Position numbers and translations under genes: made by a program. Positions 1 through 13,428 of a stretch of 61,611 nucleotides of DNA are shown here, in pieces. The DNA is from an uncultured SAR86 cluster bacterium (lineage in GTDB: Bacteria > Pseudomonadota > Gammaproteobacteria > Magnimaribacterales > D2472): assembly GCA_902513515.1 (NCBI GenBank), contig CABXNE010000004.1, positions 1 through 61,611 on the forward strand. The letters are read 5' to 3'. Below the pieces are notes generated by a model. It did no database searches, had not been told where the DNA came from, and saw only the letters and a program-made list of their open reading frames with translations. Positions within the stretch are counted from its first letter, which is position 1; the number at the start of each line of letters is the position of its first letter.

Positions 1-807
1 TACGTTCATTCAGAAAAATTTGTTGCAGATATGGTAAAAGCCCTTCAATTAGGTGCTATGAGTGAGTTTAAGGAGTTTTATAGGAATGCCGACGCTCTTT
101 TGATCGATGATATCCAGTTTTTTGCAGGGAAAGAGCAGTCACAAGAGGAGTTTTTTCATACATTTAACACGCTTCTAGACCGAAACCATCAGATGATACT
201 TACATGTGATAAATACCCTAAAGAGATTGATGGCCTTGAAGAGCGTTTAAAATCTAGGTTGGGTTGGGGTTTGCCGGTTATTATTGAACCACCAGAGCTT
301 GAAACCCGTGCCGCAGTACTTTTAAGTAAGGCAAACTCGATGGGCGTCGCCCTACCAAATGATTGCGCAATATATATAGCAGAAAGAATTAGATCAAACA
401 TCAGAGAGCTAGAGGGCGCATTAAAAAGAGTGGTTGCAAATTCTCGCTTTGCTGATCAAGAGATAGACATTCCGTTTGTAAAAGAGTCCTTAAAAGACCT
501 GTTTGTTATTTCTGCAAAAATGGTAAGCATAGACAACATTCAAAAAACTGTAGCAGAATATTACAATATTAAATTATCAGACCTTTTGTCAAAAAGAAGA
601 AGTAGATCTATCACCAGACCAAGACAATTAGCAATGGCGCTGACAAAAGAATTAACAAATCACAGTCTCCCCGAAATTGGTGAAGCTTTTAATGGAAGAG
701 ATCATACTACTGTTCTCCACGCCTGTAGTAAGATTAAAGAGTTAAGAAAAGAAATTCCCTCGCTTGAAGAGGATTATAGAAACCTAAATAGGACACTAAC
801 AAATTAA
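1..807 (+). CDS. dnaA: Chromosomal replication initiator DnaA, 5' truncated by window edge (frame open from base 1)
   Basis: Frame reads [16 protein letters not shown]...; [24 protein letters not shown]+ segment and C-terminal [14 protein letters not shown] DnaA-box binding signature; followed by dnaN. Confidence 0.98.
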   Translation, partial: YVHSEKFVADMVKALQLGAMSEFKEFYRNADALLIDDIQFFAGKEQSQEEFFHTFNTLLDRNHQMILTCDKYPKEIDGLEERLKSRLGWGLPVIIEPPELETRAAVLLSKANSMGVALPNDCAIYIAERIRSNIRELEGALKRVVANSRFADQEIDIPFVKESLKDLFVISAKMVSIDNIQKTVAEYYNIKLSDLLSKRRSRSITRPRQLAMALTKELTNHSLPEIGEAFNGRDHTTVLHACSKIKELRKEIPSLEEDYRNLNRTLTN

Positions 808-1905
808 ATGGAAATCATTGTTAAAAAAGAGGATATTGTTTCAGCTCTTAACTCTACCTTGGGCGTCGTAGAAAAAAGACAAACACTTCCAATACTTGCA
901 AATATATTGTTTGAGGTTGATGAAAATTCATTTAAATTAACAGCCACAGATCTTGAATCAGAGGTGACAACAAGCGGCCCATTATCAAGCGTAACATCTG
1001 CAGGAAAAACAACAACATCAGCCAAAAAATTAAACGAGCTTTGCCGATTAATTCCAGACGGAGAAGAAATAAAATTATCATTGAGTGGCGATAAATTAAA
1101 TATTAATACAACAAATGGTAAGTACTCACTATCAACGCTTCCCAGCGCTGACTTTCCTATCTTTGATATAGAGTCTGGAGATTCACCGCTTGTTATTCCC
1201 GCTAAAGAACTAAGAGAGTTAATAAGAAGCACATCGTTTGCTATGGGCAATCAAGATTGGAGGCATTACTTAAATGGTTTATATTTATCAATTAGTGGTG
1301 GGGAAATTACAGCCGTTACAACAGACGCACATCGCTTAGCAGTTGCCAATCTTTCAACCCAATCTGATAACTCTTTTTCTGGAATCATCCCTAGAAAATC
1401 AATTAATGAAATGGCAAAATTTTTATCTGACGAAGATGGAGATGCGGAGTTAAAAATTAACGATGCTTCTTTGGAGCTTACAGTCGGAAATTTGGTTTTT
1501 AAAAGTAAATTAATAGACGGTAAATTTCCAGACTATCAACAGGTAATTCCTTCCGGCGAAAGCTCGGTTTTAGAAATTAATGTTAAAGATTTCTCAGAAA
1601 CTCTTAGCAGGGTTTCTGTTTTATCAAGTGAGAAATATAAAGGCATTCGATTAATTACATCTAATGATGGTGTAAGAATTTCAGCAAACAATCCAGAACA
1701 GGAAGAGGCTGAAGAATTTTTTCCAGCAACATACAATGGAGAAGAGTTAGATATTGCTTTTAATGTTACATACCTCCAAGAAATAATGTCTCATATGCAA
1801 GCTGACACATGCCATATTAATTTCTTTGGATCAGATAAAAGCTGCCTACTCACACCACCAGGAAGCGATAGCCCAAAATATGTTGTAATGCCACTCCTAA
1901 TCTAG
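808..1905 (+). CDS. dnaN: DNA polymerase III sliding clamp beta subunit
   Basis: 365 aa; starts directly after dnaA stop; LPILANILFEV, C-terminal YVVMPLLI. Confidence 0.97.
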   Translation: MEIIVKKEDIVSALNSTLGVVEKRQTLPILANILFEVDENSFKLTATDLESEVTTSGPLSSVTSAGKTTTSAKKLNELCRLIPDGEEIKLSLSGDKLNINTTNGKYSLSTLPSADFPIFDIESGDSPLVIPAKELRELIRSTSFAMGNQDWRHYLNGLYLSISGGEITAVTTDAHRLAVANLSTQSDNSFSGIIPRKSINEMAKFLSDEDGDAELKINDASLELTVGNLVFKSKLIDGKFPDYQQVIPSGESSVLEINVKDFSETLSRVSVLSSEKYKGIRLITSNDGVRISANNPEQEEAEEFFPATYNGEELDIAFNVTYLQEIMSHMQADTCHINFFGSDKSCLLTPPGSDSPKYVVMPLLI

Positions 1906-1909
1906 GTTA

Positions 1910-5591
<3,682 letters not shown>

Positions 5592-5642
5592 ATAAAATAT
5601 AACAATACTAATTATTTAAACTTATTAAATATAGACTTTTGT

Positions 5643-7004
5643 CTACTTTAATATCAAGCCCTCCAAATAGTTTGAGAGCTTTGATGTCTCTATTCTTGTT
5701 TGCTGCATTGTGTCTCTGTCACGAATTGTTACAGAGTTGTCTTCAAGAGTATCAAAATCAACAGTGATGCATAAAGGAGTGCCAATTTCATCATGGCGCC
5801 TATAACTTTTTCCAATATTTCCTGAGTTTTCAAGCAATATCCGCCCTAATCTTAGCTTCTGGAGATCTTTTTTTATGTTTGATGCAATTTCAACCAAACC
5901 ATCATGATTTTTTTTGAGGGGTATAACCGCAGCTTTGATTGGTGAAAGATGAGGCTTTAGATTTAAAACCGTTCTTGTTTTGCCATCATCGAGCTCCTCA
6001 ACTGTATATGCTTCATTTAACACAGCAAGAACACCTCTATCGACTCCAGCCGAAGGCTCAATTACATACGGAACAGTCCATTTTTTTGTTTCTTGATCTT
6101 GTGTTGCCAGTCTTGCGTTTGATTCATTGTTTTCTAAAACACTAGATTGGATATCCAACTCAGCTTGATTCTTACTATGCGACCCCAAATCAAAATCTGT
6201 TCGGTTAGCGATTCCCTCCAACTCTTCAAGTCCATGAGGAAATTTATACATAATATCAACTGTAGCTTTTGAATAATGAGCAAGCTCATCTTCAGGAACA
6301 TGGTAGAGCTTAAGACTATTTCTGCTTATACCCTGCTCATCCCACCAATTTAACCTTGCCTCAACCCAAGACTCATGCCATTGTTCATCCGTTCCAGGGG
6401 CGACGAAAAACTCAAGCTCCATTTGTTCAAACTCTCTAACTCGAAATACAAAATTTCTAGGAGTAATTTCATTTCTAAAAGCTTTACCAATCTGCGCAAT
6501 TCCAAACGGAAGCTGCTTAGACGTTGAATCTACAACATTCTTAAAGTTTGTAAAAATATGTTGGGCTGTTTCTGGTCTTAGATAGGCAAACGAATCTTTG
6601 TCTTCAACCGGCCCTACTGAAGTTTTAAACATAAGATTAAAAGGCCTGGGATCTGTTAGTTTTTTTGATCCGCAAGATGGGCATTTACCTGACTTTAATT
6701 GGTCAGCACGCCACCTAGACTTACAATCTTTACAATCTACAAGTGGATCAGTAAAAGTATCTTCGTGGCCTGAAAATTTTAAAACATTTGGCTTTGTTAA
6801 TATTGAAGCGTCTAACCCCTCAACATCATCTCTATCAAAAACCATTTCTCTCCACCAGGACTGTTTCAAGTTGTTTTTGAGCTCAACACCTAACGGTCCA
6901 TAATCATATAGACCCTGCAAGCCTCCGTAAATTTCATTGGATTGAAATATAAACCCTCTTCTTTTGCATAGAGCCACCAGTTCTTCCATTGTTTTTGCTG
7001 TCAA
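5643..7004 (-). CDS. glyS: Glycyl-tRNA synthetase, single-chain (alpha2 dimer) type
   Basis: [51 protein letters not shown]; class II core plus C-terminal anticodon-binding domain. Confidence 0.93.
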   Translation of the reverse strand: MTAKTMEELVALCKRRGFIFQSNEIYGGLQGLYDYGPLGVELKNNLKQSWWREMVFDRDDVEGLDASILTKPNVLKFSGHEDTFTDPLVDCKDCKSRWRADQLKSGKCPSCGSKKLTDPRPFNLMFKTSVGPVEDKDSFAYLRPETAQHIFTNFKNVVDSTSKQLPFGIAQIGKAFRNEITPRNFVFRVREFEQMELEFFVAPGTDEQWHESWVEARLNWWDEQGISRNSLKLYHVPEDELAHYSKATVDIMYKFPHGLEELEGIANRTDFDLGSHSKNQAELDIQSSVLENNESNARLATQDQETKKWTVPYVIEPSAGVDRGVLAVLNEAYTVEELDDGKTRTVLNLKPHLSPIKAAVIPLKKNHDGLVEIASNIKKDLQKLRLGRILLENSGNIGKSYRRHDEIGTPLCITVDFDTLEDNSVTIRDRDTMQQTRIETSKLSNYLEGLILK

Positions 7005-7144
7005 AATAACCCTTTATATTTCATGTATAAGAAGATTACATTATGCAGCTATTTTAATTATATCTATAGGGTTTTTGTGTAACTCCGATAGATAAATCTA
7101 TAAAATTGATAATTAAAGGACGATAATTAGAAAGAAAACTTTAA

Positions 7145-8002
7145 ATGAAAATCATTTTTTATATTTTTACTATTTTTCCATTGAAACTTGCATTTCTTAT
7201 CTGGGATTGTGTTTTTAAAGCTCTACCTATAAGCATTTTAAGATTTCTATCTCCATTTAAAGTGACTAAGAAAAACTTATCTATCGCCTTCCCTGATCTT
7301 GCTAATCATGAATTAGATTTACTTGCAAAAGAAAGCTACAAAGAAACATTAAAAAGTTTTTATGAAACTTTATACACCTGGTCTCGCTCAAACAAAAAAA
7401 TAATCTATCAAACAAAAAAAATTAATAATAGGTTTTTATTCAACAGCCCCGAACAGAAGAACGGCCTAATAATTTTTGCTCTTCACAACAGAAGTATAGA
7501 TTTTATGTTGAGATGGATTGGCTCTCAAAGATCTCATACATCCCTCTATAAAAAAATTAAATCAAAACCAATTAACAAATTTGTAAAAAAATTTAGAGAA
7601 GAAGGAAATTGTCAAATGGTTGAAACCGGAATAGGGGGGGTAAAAACTATTCTCAAATCTTTAGAAAATAATCAAATGACCTGTATGGCGTCTGACCAAG
7701 TTCCAGCTGATGGGTTGGGGACCTACTCAACATTTTTTGGCAAAGAGTGCTACTCATTTTCACTTGCTCCTAAACTTGCTAGAAAATCTAACAAACAAAT
7801 TCTAATGTCATATTTATCCTACGATAAAAATATTGGCCACATCATAAATTTTAAAAAACCAAATAAAGAAATTTATTCCCAAAATGGAGTTGATGTTATG
7901 AATGCTGAAATGGAGTGTGAAATTAAAAAATCTCCTACAGAGTACTCCTGGGAATATAAAAAATTTAGAAAGCTCTCACAAGAGCCAAAAGATATTTATT
8001 AA
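7145..8002 (+). CDS. Lysophospholipid/lipid A (LpxL/HtrB-like) acyltransferase
   Basis: ALHNRSIDFM (Hx4D), FPLKLAFLIWDC N-terminal membrane segment, ASDQVPADGLGTYSTFFGKECYSF. Confidence 0.75.
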   Translation: MKIIFYIFTIFPLKLAFLIWDCVFKALPISILRFLSPFKVTKKNLSIAFPDLANHELDLLAKESYKETLKSFYETLYTWSRSNKKIIYQTKKINNRFLFNSPEQKNGLIIFALHNRSIDFMLRWIGSQRSHTSLYKKIKSKPINKFVKKFREEGNCQMVETGIGGVKTILKSLENNQMTCMASDQVPADGLGTYSTFFGKECYSFSLAPKLARKSNKQILMSYLSYDKNIGHIINFKKPNKEIYSQNGVDVMNAEMECEIKKSPTEYSWEYKKFRKLSQEPKDIY

Positions 8003-8004
8003 AC

Positions 8005-9447
8005 TTAGCGACGCCAAAAAGCAGGCGTAAATAATACAAGTAGAGTGAAGATTTCTAATCTTCCTAAAATCATAGCAAAGCACAAAATAAATTTTCCAAA
8101 CGCATTTACATTTGTATAGTTGCTGGCTACATCACCCAGCCCAGGACCCAAATTATTTAGGCATGCACCTACAGCAGAAAATGCAGTCTCAAAACTTAGT
8201 CCTGTTCCAAGCATTGCCATCAGTAAAAACATAAATATAAATACATAGATAGAAAAAAAGCCCCAAACTTTTTCAGCAATTTTTGCATCAATTACCTTGG
8301 TGCCAATCTTTGAAGTAAGAACGGCATTTGGATGAATGGTTTTTAATATTTCCTTATATGCTTGGTTAATCATTATTAATACTCTCCAAGCTTTGATTCC
8401 CCCGCCAACAGACTGAGAGCACGCCCCCATAAATGCACCTACCAGCAAAAGATATGGCAAAAAACCAGGCCAAAGCGAAAAGTTCTCTGTGGTAAAGCCT
8501 GATGTTGTAACTATAGAAACCGCATGGAAAATTGTCGAGCTAAAAGTAGAAAAAATATCGGTATATGAGTTACTTATAATATGAACGATCAAAGACACCA
8601 TAATTATCAACAGTACGACAGATAAGAAAAATCTAAACTCTGAATCATAAAAATATTTCAGCGGTTTCCCGCCAAATATTGCTACGTAGTGAACAGCAAA
8701 TGAGGCAGCAGAAAGCAACATAAAAATAATACAAACTGATTCTATTAGTGCGCTATTAAAAAATCCAATACTTTGATCATGGGTCGAAAATCCACCCCCA
8801 GCAACAGTGCTTAAACTGTGGGCAATGGAGTCAAATAAATTCATCCCTGAAAGTAGATATAGAGTTGCGCACACAACTGTTAGACCAACATATATTTTCC
8901 ATAAAGCTTTCGCACTGTCTGTTATCTTTGGGGTAAGCTTTTGATTGCCATGACTCCCAGGAAGTTCCATTTTGTAGAGCTGACCACCACCAATTCCTAA
9001 GGCCGGCATTACTGCTACCGCTAAAATTATTAGCCCCATTCCACCTATCCACTGAAGGAGCTGTCGATATAAAAGAATTGATTTTGGGAGACTATCTAGA
9101 CCAATAATTGTAGTAGCTCCAGTAGTTGTTATCCCTGAGACAGATTCGAAAATAGCATCGCTTATTCCAAGACCAAAAAAGTAAAATGGAATTGATCCAG
9201 CGCAAGCAAGAACAACCCAGAACAAAGTAGTAATAATAAAGCCGTCTGAAATATTAAGAGGCAGCTCTTGTTGACGAGTGAATGCCCATATGCTTACACC
9301 TAAAATAGAGAAAAATATGAAAGAGTATAAAAATATTTCACTGCCAGATTCGTTATATATAAAAGTAAGAGCCAAGGGCGGTATAAATGAAAGACTAAAT
9401 ATTCCCAGCAGAATACCCAACAAATTAAAAATTGATTTGTAATTCAT
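8005..9447 (-). CDS. trkH: Trk potassium uptake system membrane protein TrkH
   Basis: Multi-TM; ESVSGITTTGATT, STVAGGGFSTHD, TTSGFTTENFSLWP selectivity filter repeats; adjacent to trkA. Confidence 0.93.
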   Translation of the reverse strand: MNYKSIFNLLGILLGIFSLSFIPPLALTFIYNESGSEIFLYSFIFFSILGVSIWAFTRQQELPLNISDGFIITTLFWVVLACAGSIPFYFFGLGISDAIFESVSGITTTGATTIIGLDSLPKSILLYRQLLQWIGGMGLIILAVAVMPALGIGGGQLYKMELPGSHGNQKLTPKITDSAKALWKIYVGLTVVCATLYLLSGMNLFDSIAHSLSTVAGGGFSTHDQSIGFFNSALIESVCIIFMLLSAASFAVHYVAIFGGKPLKYFYDSEFRFFLSVVLLIIMVSLIVHIISNSYTDIFSTFSSTIFHAVSIVTTSGFTTENFSLWPGFLPYLLLVGAFMGACSQSVGGGIKAWRVLIMINQAYKEILKTIHPNAVLTSKIGTKVIDAKIAEKVWGFFSIYVFIFMFLLMAMLGTGLSFETAFSAVGACLNNLGPGLGDVASNYTNVNAFGKFILCFAMILGRLEIFTLLVLFTPAFWRR

Positions 9448-10805
9448 TAGTTTGTTAGGAAAAGATTCTCTATTTTTTCTTTATCTGTTTTTCCAAGAAT
9501 AAAAACTATAATCCTATCGTTAGGCTTGAGAAGTAAATTTTTTGAATGCATAAAAATCTCTTTCCCCCTTATCACCGCTGCAATAACACAACTTTCTGGA
9601 AGAGGAAGTTCAGAAATAGGCTTATCAAAAAATCCTTCGCTAAATTTATTTTTATGAATTATCCCTTCAATTGCCTCAGCCCCGCTTTGCATTTTAAAAA
9701 TTACCTCTTGAGGAACATCACCTTTTGCAAGATGTTGTAAAACCATAGAGACGGTTAGCCTCTGAGGTGAGAGAGCTATGTCAACAAAATTTTTGGGAAG
9801 TATATTTATATAGGTGTAATTATTCACAATAATAATAGTTTTTTTAGCTCCAAGTTTTTTAGCAAGAAACGCTGACATGATGTTAGTTTCATCGTCATTC
9901 GTTAAAGCACAAAAAATATCTATATTTTCGATGTTTTCACTTTTTAAGAGCTCTTCATCAGATCCAACCCCCTTCAAGACAATTGCTCTACTTAATTCCC
10001 TAGAAAGCACCTCACACCTATCCTTGTCTGGATCTATTATCTTAATTTTATAGTCATCATCTAGAGTTTTTGCTAGTGCAAACCCTATCTTTCCACCGCC
10101 TATGATCATTATTCTTGATGAAGAAGCATCTTGAAGCCTCATTTCTTGGACGATGCCATCAATATCGTTTTCTGCAGCCAAAAAGTATATTTCATCATTT
10201 TCTTTAATGATTGTTTTGCCATCAGGTATTAAGGGCTTTCCTTTTCTATATATTGCAGGAACGTAAGTATCTGTATCTGGCATATCACTTTTTATACTTT
10301 TAAGCTCCCTGTTAACCAGCATGCCATCTTTTCTAGCCTTCACTGATACAACTTTCAAGGAGCCATTTGCAAATGATTCAATTTGCTCTGCGCCAGGATG
10401 TTTTATTAAATCAACAAGGTGCTCTGTAACTTCATTTTCTGGGCCAATTGCAATATCAATATTGTCTTCTCCAAATGCCTCTAAAGAGTCAAGGTAAGAT
10501 GAATCAGAAAGCCTGCAAATTGTTTTTTTAACATTAAATTTAGATTTTGCGATTTGGCAGGAAGTAATATTGCATTCATCGCTATTAGTTACAGCTAATA
10601 AAATAGTATCTTGATCTGCCCCAGCCTTTTCGAGGGTTCTTGGATGAGAAGCATGACCAATTTCTGTAGCTAAATCATAATCTTCTTGAAGCCTTAAAAG
10701 CTTATCTTTATTTAAATCGACTATGCTGATTTCATATTCTTGCATTGATAGTGTTGAGGCAAGGCTACTTCCCACCCTTCCAGCGCCAAGTATTAAAATT
10801 TTCAT
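9447..10805 (-). CDS. trkA: Trk system potassium transporter regulatory subunit TrkA
   Basis: MKILILGAGRVGSSLA and second IMIIGGGKIGFALA Rossmann (RCK) domain. Confidence 0.95.
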   Translation of the reverse strand: MKILILGAGRVGSSLASTLSMQEYEISIVDLNKDKLLRLQEDYDLATEIGHASHPRTLEKAGADQDTILLAVTNSDECNITSCQIAKSKFNVKKTICRLSDSSYLDSLEAFGEDNIDIAIGPENEVTEHLVDLIKHPGAEQIESFANGSLKVVSVKARKDGMLVNRELKSIKSDMPDTDTYVPAIYRKGKPLIPDGKTIIKENDEIYFLAAENDIDGIVQEMRLQDASSSRIMIIGGGKIGFALAKTLDDDYKIKIIDPDKDRCEVLSRELSRAIVLKGVGSDEELLKSENIENIDIFCALTNDDETNIMSAFLAKKLGAKKTIIIVNNYTYINILPKNFVDIALSPQRLTVSMVLQHLAKGDVPQEVIFKMQSGAEAIEGIIHKNKFSEGFFDKPISELPLPESCVIAAVIRGKEIFMHSKNLLLKPNDRIIVFILGKTDKEKIENLFLTN

Positions 10806-10857
10806 TGTTATAAATTAAACCTCTTTTTGGTGAATTGGAAGAATTGCCGAAACTAAA

Positions 10858-11778
10858 TTATTCCTCAAAAAATTTTGTATATGAATTCGCTGCATCTGAT
10901 GCTGGGATAATGCGCTTCCCGGGGAACTGTAAGTGAGTAATAACTATCATAGAGTCACTTGTTTTTGTTACCAATCCATCGGGCGTGAATCTAAAACTAT
11001 TTACCCCAAGATCTTCATTGTTACCCTTGCATTCCTCCAATCCATGGATTTTAATTGCGACATTATTTTTTATAAAATACAGCCCAGGCCACCCAAAAAA
11101 CGCCTTAAACTTTTGAAATATTTCCTTGGTACTTTCTTTGCGTAAATCTATTTTGCCAGATAACTTATCTATCTTTGAGCAATAGCTTGCCTTACTATTA
11201 TTTTGATTAATGGGAGTTAGCTTGCTATTAAAAATATTATTGAGATCATTGCCAAGGTTTTTGATGCATATATAGACAAGTCTTTTTTCAAGATCTATTT
11301 TGTTATCTGATTCTAAGATCTCAATTTCATGAAAGCAGTAAACTGGACCCTCATCCATTTCCGCGGACATTTTCATAATTGATATTCCAGTTTTATTATC
11401 ATTATTCAATATTGATATTTGTATCGGAGACGCTCCCCTGTATTTAGGCAAAAGTGAGAAATGGATATTTACTGGCGCAATATTTGGCGCATCCAACAAC
11501 CAGTCAGGTAATATTTTTCCGTAGGCACAAACAACCAAGAAATCAAAGTCCAAGGACTCAATTTCTTTTTTAAATAAATCATCAAGCGCTCTAGGTTTAA
11601 AGGTGGGAATGCCAAGCCTTAATGCTTCTTTTGAAACTGGCGATGCTTCCTTGCCCTTGCTTCTATTAGATCTTTTATCAGGCTGGCTGATTACTCCCAC
11701 AATTTTAAATTGCTCTTTAAACAGGGAACCCAGTATTTTCGCAGATGCTTCAGGTGATCCTGCAAATAAAACTTTCAT
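10858..11778 (-). CDS. fmt: Methionyl-tRNA formyltransferase
   Basis: MKVLFAGSPEASAKIL, NIHFSLLPKYRGASPIQ, MDEGPVY. Confidence 0.95.
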   Translation of the reverse strand: MKVLFAGSPEASAKILGSLFKEQFKIVGVISQPDKRSNRSKGKEASPVSKEALRLGIPTFKPRALDDLFKKEIESLDFDFLVVCAYGKILPDWLLDAPNIAPVNIHFSLLPKYRGASPIQISILNNDNKTGISIMKMSAEMDEGPVYCFHEIEILESDNKIDLEKRLVYICIKNLGNDLNNIFNSKLTPINQNNSKASYCSKIDKLSGKIDLRKESTKEIFQKFKAFFGWPGLYFIKNNVAIKIHGLEECKGNNEDLGVNSFRFTPDGLVTKTSDSMIVITHLQFPGKRIIPASDAANSYTKFFEE

Positions 11779-11814
11779 TTTTATATAAGTTCGTTTAAAT
11801 TCTTTAAAATTTGT

Positions 11815-12312
11815 CTATTTCGAGGCTTTTTTTCTAATTCTGTCTCTTTTTAGGGGAGATAGATAGTCAACCATAAGTTTTCCCTCTAAATGATCGATCT
11901 CATGTTGAATACATATGGTTAACAAGCCAGATGGTTCGGCTTCATGAGAAACGCCTTTTAGATCCTGCCATGTTAAATAGATATTATCAGGTCTTGTTAT
12001 TTCTTCAGTTATACCAGGAACAGACAGACATCCTTCTGTAAATGAAAGGAGACTTTTGTCATTTAAAATTTTAAACTCAGGGTTTATGAATACTTTTGGG
12101 TCATTTCTTTCTTCTGATAGGTCCATAACTATAATTCTTTCATGAATATTAACTTGGGTGGCTGCTAGGCCTATTCCATCTTCAGCATACATAGTTTCAA
12201 GCATGTTAGAAGCAATAGTTTCTAGACTTTTGTCGAATTTAGTTACCGGAACAGCAACTTTTCTTAATCTTGGGTCAGGAAATGTCAAAACTTTTAATAT
12301 AGCCATATACAC
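11815..12312 (-). CDS. def: Peptide deformylase
   Basis: GIGLAATQVN, EGCLSVPG, QHEIDHLEGKL metal-binding motifs; possible start two codons downstream. Confidence 0.97.
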   Translation of the reverse strand: MYMAILKVLTFPDPRLRKVAVPVTKFDKSLETIASNMLETMYAEDGIGLAATQVNIHERIIVMDLSEERNDPKVFINPEFKILNDKSLLSFTEGCLSVPGITEEITRPDNIYLTWQDLKGVSHEAEPSGLLTICIQHEIDHLEGKLMVDYLSPLKRDRIRKKASK

Positions 12313-12369
12313 ATTATATGTTCATTCTTTATAATCAACATCTTTATTTATGCTAAAGGAGCTAATTTT

Positions 12370-12864
12370 ATGTCCGATAACATCTCAGTTTCAATATTTA
12401 TGGGTTCAAAGTCTGATTTACCCATTGTAAAAGCTGCATCAGATACTTTAAATGAATTCAATATACCTCATCGCATGTTTATACTTTCTGCACATAGAAC
12501 CCCTGAAGAGGTTGTAAAGAAGGTTAAGGAATCGGAACAAGATGGCGCGAAAGTATTTATAGCAGCTGCTGGCATGGCCGCACATCTTGCGGGAGCCATT
12601 GCTGCGCAAACAACAAAGCCAGTATTGGGAATTCCTCTTGGAGGAGGAGATTTGGATGGAATGGATTCTTTGCTTGCTACCGTTCAAATGCCCAAGGGAG
12701 TTCCTGTCGCAACTTTTGCAATTGGAAAGTCCGGAGCTATTAATGCTGCTTTGTGCGCAATTCAAATGCTAGGAACTACAGATAAAAAAATTGCTGGCAT
12801 GCTTGTTGAGTATAAGGCGAAAATGCACGATGATGTTTTGGCTGCAAATGAGTCTATTCAGTAA
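12370..12864 (+). CDS. purE: N5-carboxyaminoimidazole ribonucleotide mutase
   Basis: FMGSKSDLPIVKAA, SAHRTPE, GMAAHLAGAIAAQT. Confidence 0.96.
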   Translation: MSDNISVSIFMGSKSDLPIVKAASDTLNEFNIPHRMFILSAHRTPEEVVKKVKESEQDGAKVFIAAAGMAAHLAGAIAAQTTKPVLGIPLGGGDLDGMDSLLATVQMPKGVPVATFAIGKSGAINAALCAIQMLGTTDKKIAGMLVEYKAKMHDDVLAANESIQ

Positions 12865-12870
12865 ATTAAT

Positions 12871-13428
12871 TTGAAAGAATTTTCATGCCCTGTTGAAGCA
12901 TCGAATTGGCTCAAAGAAGGTAAAATTTTAATCCACCCCACAGAGGGAGTTTGGGGCCTTGGTTGTGATGCAGCGAACGTAAATGCATGTGAAAAAATAT
13001 CTCTTCTCAAACAAAGATCTAATAATAAAAATTTCATTTTATTAGCCCCATCAATCTCTTTTGCCAAAGATTGTTCCGTAGAATTGAACCCATCACAAAT
13101 TGAGTATTTAGAGTCCATATGGCCAGGCCATGTTACAGTTATTTTGCAAGCAAATAATTCTATAGATTCTTCATTAAAAGCTCTAGATAATAGAATCGGT
13201 ATAAGAGTAAGCGGTCACTTACCTATAATAGATTTGCTGAATTCATTCAATAGCTTAATGGTTTCTACGTCAGCAAATATTAGCAAGGACCCAACCCCTA
13301 ATTCACTAACTGAAGTAAAAAAAATATTCAATGATCCTGACGTAGCAGTGTATGCTCATGATAATGGAAATGCCTTAAAACCATCTTCAATAATTGACTT
13401 AAAAAGCATGGAATATATTCGTGAATAA
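12871..13428 (+). CDS. tsaC: Sua5/YciO/YrdC-family threonylcarbamoyl-AMP synthase TsaC (TTG start)
   Basis: IHPTEGVWGLGCDA, RSNNKNFILL, WPGHVTVIL, STSANISKDP. Confidence 0.9.
   Translation: MKEFSCPVEASNWLKEGKILIHPTEGVWGLGCDAANVNACEKISLLKQRSNNKNFILLAPSISFAKDCSVELNPSQIEYLESIWPGHVTVILQANNSIDSSLKALDNRIGIRVSGHLPIIDLLNSFNSLMVSTSANISKDPTPNSLTEVKKIFNDPDVAVYAHDNGNALKPSSIIDLKSMEYIRE

Noticed and set aside
804-1250. 148-aa minus-strand ORF over dnaN
   Set aside because: Shadow ORF antisense to a well supported gene; no recognisable domain or start context.
6598-6903. 101-aa plus-strand ORF over glyS
   Set aside because: Lies fully antisense to GlyRS; composition looks like a complement-frame artefact.
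12448-12765. 105-aa minus-strand ORF over purE
   Set aside because: Antisense to purE with no domain features.
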